From the NCBI GenBank assembly GCA_900759045.1, contig CAAETU010000058.1:1-40977 (forward strand): a stretch of DNA of 40,977 bases. The letters run 5' to 3'. This document shows, in pieces, positions 15,455-22,801 of the stretch. The notes beneath the pieces are model-generated. The model was not told the origin of the DNA. It did no database searches and saw only the letters and a program-made list of their open reading frames with translations. Each line of letters begins with the position of its first letter. Within the stretch, counting starts at the first letter, position 1. The stretch is from an uncultured Collinsella sp. Its GTDB lineage: Bacteria; Actinomycetota; Coriobacteriia; Coriobacteriales; Coriobacteriaceae. The translations under genes and the position numbers were made by a program.

Positions 15455-17042
15455 TCAGTGCGAAATATAGTGCCTTAGGGCTTCGGAAAGTTCGTCTCTC
15501 AGGTCGCCTTCCAACAAGGAAATTGCACGATCGACATAGTTTTTGTTATCAATACCAAAGTAATGCCCAACGCTTGTTGCAAGAGACTTGTCGTTAAATA
15601 GCCCGAGAATCTCATTGTAATCATGATCTTCAATGGCCTGTTGATATCTGTCGTTAACGTTCTTTTCTATGCTCGCAATATCAATTAAGGATGCTATGCC
15701 ATCGGCAGTCAACTGCTCGTTATCCGAAATAGTTATTCCGGAAAGCACTTCCTTTACGCCTGCTACAAGCGCTTCCGATGTCTGCTTCTTTGCTTGTTTG
15801 CTGAACCTTTCACTTACATATGTCTTAATGCTGGAAAAGGTCTTATCTGCATCAGCACCGAAACGCTGAGATAGAATCTGCACCGCTTCTTTGGTGAGAA
15901 AGAGATTTTCAATTTCTGCGACCTTGAGGTGGAAAATGCCCTTTTCCTTAAGGGTATTGAGCTGTTCCTCGGTTTTAAAGTCTCTGTCTATGATGCCCCG
16001 GGCCTTTATGGCATGAAGGCTTTGGGTGCGATTATATGCTTTCACATTATTGGTGACCTGCTCGCATCCGCCGGAAGGGACTACATAACAATCGGGAAAG
16101 AGTGCGGAATAGATCCGCTTGTCGTAACTTCCTTCGGTTCCTTCAACGAATAGGACCTCTTTCCGGTTGCCAAGGAGCTCTATTAAGAGCTCCTTTGGAA
16201 GGTCGCTATCGGGAAGCATTTCTAATTCCCATTTGGTGCCATCGAAATTCTTAACCCAGATGATATCCGAGCTTCGGTGTGTTGAGGCGAAATTAACATC
16301 GTGGGTTATGTAGATAAAGAGGCAGTCTGGGCGCGACTGCTCTAGGGAAGTCCAGAGTCGCGCCATAAGCGATGGATGCAAATGAACTTCAGGCTCATCC
16401 ATGATGATTATTTTGTCGTTTGCGACACAAAGAACTTGTGCGGCAAGATATAGCACTGAACGCTCGCCGTCACTCATTTGCGTTGCGCTGTAGCGATCCG
16501 TTTTACTTTTGGAGTACGCGTAGAAGGCCGCGTCTTCCTGCTCGATCTTTCTTTGAGGAAAGACTTCATCCCAAATTACTTTAAGCTTATCTAGTGCTGT
16601 TTTCGGTAGAGGGGGCCTTTCTGCAGAAATAGACTCCGCATGTTTGCACTCATCAATAAACCGCTGGTTTTCAAGATTTTACTTGTGCGATGAGTGCTGC
16701 TAAAACATCGTCAAAATCGTCAAGGAGCTTTGTCGTATAGCTTCCACCCCATCCCCATCGAACTTGTTTTTTCTCCTTATATTGGGAGCCGCCGTAAAAA
16801 ACGTTATCTTCTGCTTCTGCAAAGCTTTTTAAAGGGACTCTCTCAGAAAAATTGATATCGCGCTGTGCTGAGATTCTATGGACCTTTTCGAAATCTTGTT
16901 GCTCTATCCAAGCACCGAGCTTTGATTTACCGGATCCATTTGGTCCTATAATAACGACGGAGTTGACCTGTGCTTCTTTACAGATCTTTATGTTGCTGGC
17001 ATTGGGTAGCCAGTATCCATATTTTGATTCGTCTTCTGACAA
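15455..17042 (-). pseudogene. AAA ATPase fused to DUF4435 TOPRIM-like domain (PARIS-like), disrupted by a one-base frameshift
   Basis: Read with one base removed, this is a protein of about 530 residues. The N-terminal part has Walker A GPNGSGKS; after the break come the signature-like QMSDGERSVLYLAAQV, Walker B IIIMDEPEVHLHP and the switch ITHD. The C-terminal half is DUF4435: EVLFVEGTEGSYDKRIYSAL, VVPSGGCEQV, ARGIIDRDF and VAEIENLFL. PARIS defence uses an ATPase (AriA) with a DUF4435 TOPRIM protein (AriB), sometimes fused, which this resembles. The frame breaks at the T4 run 16677-16680 (A4 on the coding strand): the first part stops with QVKS*, while with A3 it would read QVNLENQRFIDEC and continue. 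A TTG at 17042 behind AGGTGGG is the best start; a GTG at 17051 is the alternative. A sequencing error in the short run is possible. Confidence 0.78.
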
Positions 17043-17051
17043 TTGTCCCAC

Positions 17052-17741
17052 CTATCTAATAACAATTATTGTTTTAATAATAGTATTGATAAGTCCCAGT
17101 GACCTGCTTGGTTCCAGCTTTGCATTGCCATACTCTTCGATTTTGCGGCCATGGTTGTTCTCGTCGGGCTTAAGGTGCCACTCGACCGGTTGCCATTCGA
17201 TGTTTGATACTCCCGTTGGTATGCAAATTTGGGCGTTTTGATAGCGAGGTTGCGCGTGATGCCTCGGAGTGACTCATAGGTTGGGTGTGGAGTTGGGGCC
17301 ATTGAAGATGGGGCCGTTCAGATAAATACTATTACCAGAATCGGTCTCCCTATTTAGCAGCCGCTCAAAGCGGTCGTGCCGCACAGTGCCGATCTGGCCG
17401 TCGGCGCACCTGGACTCATCGTCCATTCGCTTGGTTATCACGACGGCATTGTTTGCGATCTCGCTCTCTTGCATTGTTAGCATGCAATAAATCGGCAAGA
17501 GTCAGTTGGCGTAGATGCCCATCCCTTATGATAAAGGCGTTTCCAACGGATCGCCCTGCTCGCCGGGTAGTCCATGGTAGTATCCGACTGCGTTCATATA
17601 GAGGCGCCCGTCCATCAAGTCATCGATATACGTCTCTTTGGGTGCAAACTTCAGTAGGTTGATGACGTCATCGTTACGTTCCTGCTGCTGCGCGCTGGAA
17701 AACCTGACTTCGACTATGACGCCCCTCTGGGTCGCCTCCAT
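17052..17741 (-). pseudogene. remnant (copy b) of the repeated unrecognised family, with internal deletion, stops and frameshift
   Basis: This 690-bp stretch holds the most complete copy. From ATG 17741 it reads VINLLKFAPKETYIDDLMDG, RLYMNAVGYYHGLPGEQGDP, then hits TAA at 17526-17528. In the same frame LPIYCMLTMQESEIANNAVV and GTVRHDRFERLLNR follow up to a stop at 17274. A different frame carries LAIKTPKFAYQREYQ, and the first frame resumes with PDENNHGRKIEEYGNAK and runs to a TAG at 17052-17054, one base before the GTG alternative start of the ATPase-DUF4435 gene. The N-terminal motifs recall hypothetical proteins seen near defence genes, but I cannot name the family or give it a function. 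The next gene diverges from it across the palindrome at 17735-17785. Confidence 0.65.
17061..17073. promoter_or_regulatory. small AT-rich palindrome ahead of the ATPase-DUF4435 gene
   Basis: AACAATTATTGTT is a perfect 6+1+6 dyad in an AT-rich stretch (17055-17095) 20-30 bp upstream of the minus-strand ATPase-DUF4435 start. It could be an operator or part of the promoter. Chance is possible in such AT-rich DNA. Confidence 0.3.
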
Positions 17742-17785
17742 GTTATACTTGCCGTAAAAACTTTACGGCAAGTATAACATGGAGG
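17735..17785. repeat. 24-bp perfect palindrome with 3-bp spacer between divergent genes
   Basis: The 24 bases at 17735-17758 are the exact reverse complement of 17762-17785, with only AAC between them. The right arm ends in ATGGAGG, which supplies the GGAGG ribosome site of the + strand ATPase gene; the left arm puts the same letters at the start of remnant b on the minus strand. Each arm has a TATACT/TATAAC-type AT core. It may be a dimeric operator for both directions, the trace of an inverted duplication of one leader, or a recombination site. In RNA it would form a strong hairpin covering the translation start of the + strand gene. Confidence 0.7.
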
Positions 17786-17790
17786 TTTCG

Positions 17791-18879
17791 ATGCTAACGC
17801 GTTTTGAGGTCGAGGGATTCCGAAACTTCTCCCATAGATTTACCTTCAATTTGACCGATGTCAGGGACTACAGATTCAATACGTCAGCCATCGATGAGGG
17901 CATCGTTTCTTGTGGTCTTATCTACGGTAAAAACGCTGTCGGCAAAACAAATTTCTCCAATGCTCTTCTTGATATTTCAGCAAATGTGGGGCGTCGGACC
18001 TTCTATTCCAATATAACTAATTATCTCAGCGCAGTTGATGGGGTCACGTCGGCGTGCTTTGCCTACACGTTTCGCTTTGGGAATGACGAAGTTGCTTATC
18101 GTTACGAAAAGACTGGGATAACAGACTATCTTCGTGAGACAGTGGCTGTTAACGGCAAGATTGCATTTGATTACGACCACCGTACAGGTAAAGTGCTCGA
18201 TGGCGATTTGGCTTCTATTGGTGCCGATCGATTGAACTGGGAGTTCAAATCTCCTGGCATTTCTGTTTTGGCGTATGTGTGCAATAACATTCCTTTTGAG
18301 AGGGCAATGCCTCTTTTTAAGCTTTATACGTTTGCGCGGTCAATGGATGCCATTGGCGACGCACATATGAACGACCATAACCTTGTCTCTACCATCGCCG
18401 AAAACGTTATTTCGAATGGCTTGGTTTCTGAGCTTCAGGCTTTTTTGAATGACTTTGGAATTCGAGAACGCCTTACTGCGCGTGAAACGCCATCGGGTGA
18501 TATCGCTTTGTACTTTGAAAAAAGTCGACTTATTCCGTTTGTAGAAAACTGTTCAAGCGGCACTGTTGCGCTGCTGCGACTGTTTAATTATTTTCATGCT
18601 ACAAGTGTGCCGTCCTTGCTTTTTGTCGACGAGTTCGATGCGTTCTATCATCACGATCTCGCCGAGAAGGTCGTTGACTATTTTAAGTCCCAGACTGGAC
18701 GCCAGGTGCTTTGCGCATCGCATAATACAGATTTGTTCAGCAATAAAATCCTTAGGCCAGACTGCTTATTCATTCTTTCGGATCACAATATTATTTCAGC
18801 TGCCAATGCAACAGATAGGGAACTAAGGGAAGGGCACAACCTCGAAAAGCTCTATAAGGCTGGCGAATTCGATGTCTAG
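17791..18879 (+). CDS. AAA15-type ATPase of an ATPase + TOPRIM defence pair (AbiL/RloA-like)
   Basis: A 362-residue ABC/SMC-like ATPase. It starts MLTRFEVEGFRNFSHRF, has Walker A GKNAVGKT at residues 46-53, a signature-like region NCSSGTVALLRLFNYF (about 250-265), Walker B SLLFVDEFDAFYHHDL (about 273-288) and the switch VLCASHNTDLF (about 306-316). The last ATPase strand is followed by a short tail. It overlaps the next gene, a TOPRIM-like protein, by eight bases, the layout of two-gene abortive-infection systems such as AbiL and of RloA-RloB. The ATG at 17791 is preferred because GGAGG lies 5 nt upstream; an in-frame ATG at 17779 would place that site inside the gene. Which named system it belongs to needs a profile search. 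Confidence 0.75.
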   Translation: MLTRFEVEGFRNFSHRFTFNLTDVRDYRFNTSAIDEGIVSCGLIYGKNAVGKTNFSNALLDISANVGRRTFYSNITNYLSAVDGVTSACFAYTFRFGNDEVAYRYEKTGITDYLRETVAVNGKIAFDYDHRTGKVLDGDLASIGADRLNWEFKSPGISVLAYVCNNIPFERAMPLFKLYTFARSMDAIGDAHMNDHNLVSTIAENVISNGLVSELQAFLNDFGIRERLTARETPSGDIALYFEKSRLIPFVENCSSGTVALLRLFNYFHATSVPSLLFVDEFDAFYHHDLAEKVVDYFKSQTGRQVLCASHNTDLFSNKILRPDCLFILSDHNIISAANATDRELREGHNLEKLYKAGEFDV

Positions 18880-19627
18880 GAAGCAAGTCCTGCTTATCGT
18901 TGAGGGTATAAAACAAGAGATTAAACTCTTCCAGGCTCTCTTTAGGTGCTATGGCCTCGACATTGGCTATGAGATCGTTTCCTATAACACAAATATCTAC
19001 GAGCTTTATGAAAGGATGTTTTCGGACGGCTTTCAGGACGACTTATCGCTTCTCGGCGTCCTTAAGGAACGTGCGTCCGAAGAGGATAAGTGGTTATTTG
19101 ACCAGGATTATTCTGATGTTTTGCTGGTCTTTGACTATGAGCCCCAAGATAATAGGTTCTCACCTGCACGGTTAGAGGAAATGCAACGTTACTTTAACGA
19201 GAGCACAGACAATGGCAAGCTCTACGTTAACTATCCAATGGTCGAGGCATGTAAGCACTTTCTGAAAATGCCCGACGTGGAATATCTTAACAGATCTGTT
19301 TCCCGTGAAGACGTTTTGAATTACAAGTCAATTGTTGGCAATGCTTCTAGGTACCAGAGTTTTGAGCGGCATTTTATTAGGCCTGACGTTGACGAAATGA
19401 TAGTGCTTACTGCCATCAAGGCGCTTCGGTTGTGCGGCCACAACGGCGAGGCCGGTTATGAGTCTGAGTATAGAGATCTTGACCATGAGACGATCGTGAA
19501 GGCGCAAAACGATACTTTGCGTTTGGCTGATGAGGTATGGGTTCTTGGTACCTGCCTGCTATTTATTTTGGATTACTCAACGGGTCTTATTGATTTCGCA
19601 GGAATCGAGTCGAAGCTGCTTGGCTAG
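18872..19627 (+). CDS. TOPRIM-like nuclease partner of the preceding ATPase (AbiLii/RloB-like)
   Basis: A 251-residue protein with TOPRIM-like marks: LLIVEGIKQEIKLFQALF at the N-terminus, with the conserved Glu at residue 11, and VLLVFDYEPQDNRF near residue 82, where the D-x-E replaces the usual D-x-D. VNYPMVEACKHFL, typical of RloB/AbiLii-type proteins, follows near residue 122. The middle and C-terminal parts are helical and not otherwise familiar. The eight-base overlap with the ATPase gene means coupled translation. The pair probably acts as a phage-triggered nuclease or toxin; that is inferred from the family layout, not shown by the sequence. Its end leaves about 500 bp holding only remnant c before scrR. 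Confidence 0.7.
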   Translation: MSRKQVLLIVEGIKQEIKLFQALFRCYGLDIGYEIVSYNTNIYELYERMFSDGFQDDLSLLGVLKERASEEDKWLFDQDYSDVLLVFDYEPQDNRFSPARLEEMQRYFNESTDNGKLYVNYPMVEACKHFLKMPDVEYLNRSVSREDVLNYKSIVGNASRYQSFERHFIRPDVDEMIVLTAIKALRLCGHNGEAGYESEYRDLDHETIVKAQNDTLRLADEVWVLGTCLLFILDYSTGLIDFAGIESKLLG

Positions 19628-19754
19628 GTTTCTGGACGCTGCCAGTTCTGCCTAATGGTCTCAATGCGGAGTCGTTATTTCGAAGGTGCGGGGAAAATCG
19701 GAAACCATCGAGCGCAACTTGATTTTCGGTATTAAAACCGCAGGTCGCCTGAAC

Positions 19755-20092
19755 TTAAAACAGGGGTATGGTCAGGAGTAACTGGCTGTTGGGACGTTGG
19801 GCATTGGCAGCGTCCCGTCTGCGCTTCGTTGACTTTGCTCGATGCGGCAACTCCAACACGAGGCCGTCTTGTGCCTCTTCGAGGCTCGGCACCGATGCCT
19901 TCCAGGAAAAGTCCGCGAGGCTCTGCTCAGGTCAATCTTTGCATAGGCGTATTCTTCGATTATGCAGCTAGGGTGATTCTCGTCTGGTAAAACTGGCTGC
20001 GAAGTGATTATCACCAGACACGTCTCAAGTGACTCATTAGTTTCCACGCGTTTCTCTATCATGTAATCGCTGCGTAATGCGGCCGCCCACAC
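19755..20092 (-). pseudogene. remnant (copy c) of the repeated unrecognised family, C-terminal part, frameshifted
   Basis: On the minus strand the frame from 20092 reads ESLETCLVIITSQPVLPDEN and IIEEYAYAKIDLSRASRTF. This matches PDENNHGRKIEEYGNAK of copy b (17052-17741). Just after RTF the likely frame changes by one base and continues as FSWKASVPSLEEAQDGLVLE down to a TAA at 19755-19757, a plausible natural C-terminus. No N-terminal part is present upstream. With the 19628-19754 stretch, in which I see nothing else, it fills the gap between the TOPRIM gene and the regulator. Confidence 0.55.
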
Positions 20093-20103
20093 GGGTATTA
20101 TGG

Positions 20104-20117
20104 TGAAAGCGATTTCA
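20104..20117. promoter_or_regulatory. LacI-type operator candidate, probable autoregulation site
   Basis: TGAAAGCGATTTCA has TGAAA/TTTCA arms around a GCGA core. It resembles the two sites before the PTS gene (TGAAAACGATTGCA and TGAAAACGATTACA). It lies 16 bp upstream of the preferred GTG start of the LacI-family gene, which suggests that the regulator controls itself. Confidence 0.5.
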
Positions 20118-20132
20118 ATGACAGGGGTACTC

Positions 20133-21113
20133 GTGGTAAAGATGAAAGATGTGGCCGAGCTGGCCGGCGTTTCGAGCGCCGCCGTCTCGCGCTACCTCAA
20201 CGGTGGCTACATATCGACGGACAAGGCCGAGCGCATTAAGCAGGCGATTGAGCTGACAGGATACGTGCGGTCCAGTCAGGCTCGCGCGCTGCGCACCGGC
20301 TCCACCAAGCTCATCGGCGTCATCGTGCCCAAGATCAACTCGGAATCCGTGAGCCGCATTACCGCCGGCATTGGCCAGGTGCTCGGTCACCGTGGCTACC
20401 AGATGCTGCTTGCCAATACCGACAATGCGGCCGATCGTGAGCTCGAATACCTCGATTTATTCCAAAATCACCCTGTTGATGGCATTGTGCTGGTGGCAAC
20501 CATGATCACCGACGAGCACCATCGGGCGATTGAGTCGTGCCGCGTGCCCATCGTGCTGATCGGCCAGAATGTCGAGGGCGCGGCGTGCGTCTATCACGAC
20601 GATTACGAGGCCGCCTTTGAGCTGGGCCATGCGCTTGCTGGGCGCGTGGACGGCAAGATCGCCTATATTGGAGTTTCCGAAGAGGACCGCGCGGCCGGTT
20701 ATGACCGCCGTCGCGGTCTTGAGGCCGGCTTGCGCGCCGCGGGCGTGGCGCTTGATCCGAGCCTGATTCGCCTCGGCTCGTTTACGCTCGACTCGGGCTA
20801 TGGTGCGGCGCGTGAGCTGCTTTCCGTCGCTCCCGATGTTTCGTTTATCGCCTGCGCGACCGACACCATGGCGGCGGGTGCGCTGCGTGCCATCGATGAG
20901 GTTCGCGGCATAGGCGAGGGCATACACCGTGTGAGCGGTTTTGGCGACAATGCGTTTTTGCGCGCGCTGACAGGCGGCATTCCCACCGTGCATTATGGCT
21001 ACCTGACCAGTGGCGTCGAGGCGACCAATATGTTGCTCAACACGCTCGATGGCGTGGAGGGGGAGAGCGGTCTCAAGACGCTTAAGCTCGGCCATCAGCT
21101 TATGAATGTCTAG
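20133..21113 (+). CDS. scrR: LacI-family transcriptional regulator, probable sucrose repressor
   Basis: A 326-residue LacI-type repressor. The helix-turn-helix is at the extreme N-terminus (KMKDVAELAGVSSAAVSRYL), followed by the hinge region YVRSSQARALRTGSTKLIGV and a periplasmic-binding-protein-like sensor domain (VDGIVLVATMI, IAYIGVSEEDRAAGYDRRRG, FIACATDTMAAGALRAI, VSGFGDNAFLR). It heads the sucrose genes, so the effector is probably sucrose-6-phosphate or fructose. The GTG at 20133 is preferred: AGGGG lies 6 nt upstream and the HTH then starts at residue 3. The open frame from 20100 would translate the operator-like site at 20104-20117. The specific name rests on neighbours only. Confidence 0.8.
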   Translation: MVKMKDVAELAGVSSAAVSRYLNGGYISTDKAERIKQAIELTGYVRSSQARALRTGSTKLIGVIVPKINSESVSRITAGIGQVLGHRGYQMLLANTDNAADRELEYLDLFQNHPVDGIVLVATMITDEHHRAIESCRVPIVLIGQNVEGAACVYHDDYEAAFELGHALAGRVDGKIAYIGVSEEDRAAGYDRRRGLEAGLRAAGVALDPSLIRLGSFTLDSGYGAARELLSVAPDVSFIACATDTMAAGALRAIDEVRGIGEGIHRVSGFGDNAFLRALTGGIPTVHYGYLTSGVEATNMLLNTLDGVEGESGLKTLKLGHQLMNV

Positions 21114-21201
21114 GCTTTGGGCACGTCTGCCTGCCTCTGAGTCCTTATGTTTGTCTCAAAACTACCATTCGCCGGCTTTTTCCTACCGTTCACCGTTATA
21201 T

Positions 21202-21242
21202 GAAAACGATTGCAGTCATATGAAACTGAAAACGATTACAGT
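21202..21242. promoter_or_regulatory. tandem LacI-type operator-like sites before the sucrose PTS gene
   Basis: GAAAACGATTGCAGT at 21202-21216 and GAAAACGATTACAGT at 21228-21242 differ at one base and are 26 bp apart. The second sits in ACTGAAAACGATTACAGT, an imperfect dyad. AACGATT-type cores are usual for LacI-family repressors. They lie 55-95 bp upstream of the scrA start, as expected for the adjacent regulator. A CcpA-like cre role is a second possibility. TTATAT at about 21197-21202 may be a -10 element. Confidence 0.6.
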
Positions 21243-21296
21243 TTAAGTGTCAAAGATGGCCGGGTGCACATGCGCCCGTTGGAGGAAAGGGAAGTC

Positions 21297-22697
21297 ATGG
21301 ACTACCGCAAATCAGCCCAAGAGGTGCTCGACAACATCGGTGGCGCCGACAACGTTGTTTCGGCCGCACACTGCGCCACGCGTCTGCGCCTGGTGATTGC
21401 CGATAACGCCAAGGTTGACAAGGAGGCCCTCGAGAATATCGACGGCGCTAAGGGCGTCTTTGAGGCCCAGGGCCAGCTCCAGATTATTTTTGGCACTGGC
21501 ACCGTCAATAAGGTCTACGACGAGTTCATTGCACTCAGCGGCGTCGAGGCTGCCACCAAGGCCGAGGTCAAGGAGGCCGCGGCGCAGCAGCAGAACATCT
21601 TTATGCGAGCAATTAAGGTGCTCGGCGACGTCTTTGTCCCCATCATCCCCGCCATCGTGGCTTCGGGCCTGCTGCTGGGCATTATGAGTGCCCTCAACTT
21701 TATGGCCTCCAACGGCTTTATCGCGCTCGACACCAATAACTTTATCTACAAGATCGCCGACCTGGTCTCGGGCACGTCCTTTGGCATTCTGCAGATCCTG
21801 ATCGGCTACTCCGCCGCTAAGGCCTTTGGTGCCAACCCGTACCTGGGTGCCGTCGTCGGCGGTGCGTTTATCAACTCCTCGCTGCAGAGCGCCTACACGG
21901 TTGCCTCCGAGGGCGTGCAGACTATGGTCACCGTCATTCCCGGCGTGTACAGCTTTGAGTGGGTCGGCTATCAGGGCCACGTGATCCCCATCGTTATCGC
22001 CTGTGCCATTCTGGCCTTCCTCGAGAAGCGCCTGCACAAGATCGTTCCCGAGATGTTCGACCTCTTTGTGACTCCGCTCGTCTCGGTGTTCGTGACCGTG
22101 CTCGTGACGCTCGTTGCCGTCGGCCCCATCTTCGTGTGGGCCGAGAACGCCATCCTCGGTCTGATCCAGACTCTGCTGACCCTGCCCTTCGGCATCGGTT
22201 CCTTTATCGTCGGCCTGTTCTATGCTCCCACGGTCGTTACCGGTATCCACCAGATGTACACCGCCATCGACCTGGGCCAGCTCGCCCAGTATGGCGTGAC
22301 CTACTGGCTGCCCATCGCCAGCGCTGCCAATATCGCCCAAGGTGGCGCAGCGCTTGCCGTTGCCTTTAAGACCCGCGATGCCAAGATCAAGGGCCTGGCG
22401 CTTCCTTAGGCTCTGTCCGCCTTCATGGGCATTACCGAGCCTGCCATCTTCGGCGTGAACCTGCGTTTCTTTAAGCCCTTCATCGCCGGCTGCATCGGCG
22501 GCGGTTGCGGTGCCCTGGTCTGTGCGCTCACTTCGCTGGCTGCCTCCGGCACGGGCGTTACCGGTATCTTCGGTATCCTGCTGTGCCTGGCCCAGCCCGT
22601 GCAGTACGCGATCATGTTTGCGGTCGCCGCGCTGGTTTCCTTTGGCGTCTCGTTTGTCCTGTACAAGGACGAGCCCAAGGCTTCCGAGCAGGCGTAG
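21297..22697 (+). pseudogene. scrA: sucrose-type PTS EIIBC gene interrupted by an in-frame amber codon
   Basis: The reading frame encodes a 466-codon EIIBC of the sucrose family. EIIB: DYRKSAQEVLDNIGG and AAHCATRLRL with phospho-accepting C26. EIIC: many membrane segments (VFVPIIPAIVASGLLLGIMS, GYSAAKAFGANPYLGAVVGG, YAPTVVTGIHQMYTAID). At codon 371 the frame has TAG (22407-22409) after GLALP; the same frame continues without another stop through ALSAFMGITEPAIFGVN to YKDEPKASEQA and TAG at 22695. A C-to-A or similar change of a Ser codon (TCG to TAG) explains it. The stop lies before the conserved GITEP motif, so the truncated product should not transport. The ATG at 21297 has GGAGG and AAGGG upstream. 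It was the likely sucrose uptake and phosphorylation system for the hydrolase downstream. Confidence 0.85.
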
Positions 22698-22713
22698 GAT
22701 TCGCGTAAAAATA

Positions 22714-22748
22714 ACGCCCGCAGGCTCCATCCTGTGGGCGTTTTCTTT
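22714..22748 (+). terminator. rho-independent terminator after the PTS gene
   Basis: ACGCCCGCAGG and CCTGTGGGCGT pair around a CTCCAT loop, followed by TTTTCTTT. It lies just after the PTS stop, so the hydrolase gene may have its own promoter or depend on read-through. Confidence 0.8.
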
Positions 22749-22801
22749 ATCTGGAACCCTTGATTTGAGCGTTCGTTGATTTAATTCGATTGGATACCGA
22801 C

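Noticed and set aside
22407..22409. UAG read as pyrrolysine or by programmed read-through in the PTS gene
   Set aside because: No pyrrolysine genes are in the window and the family has an ordinary residue there; a nonsense mutation is simpler.
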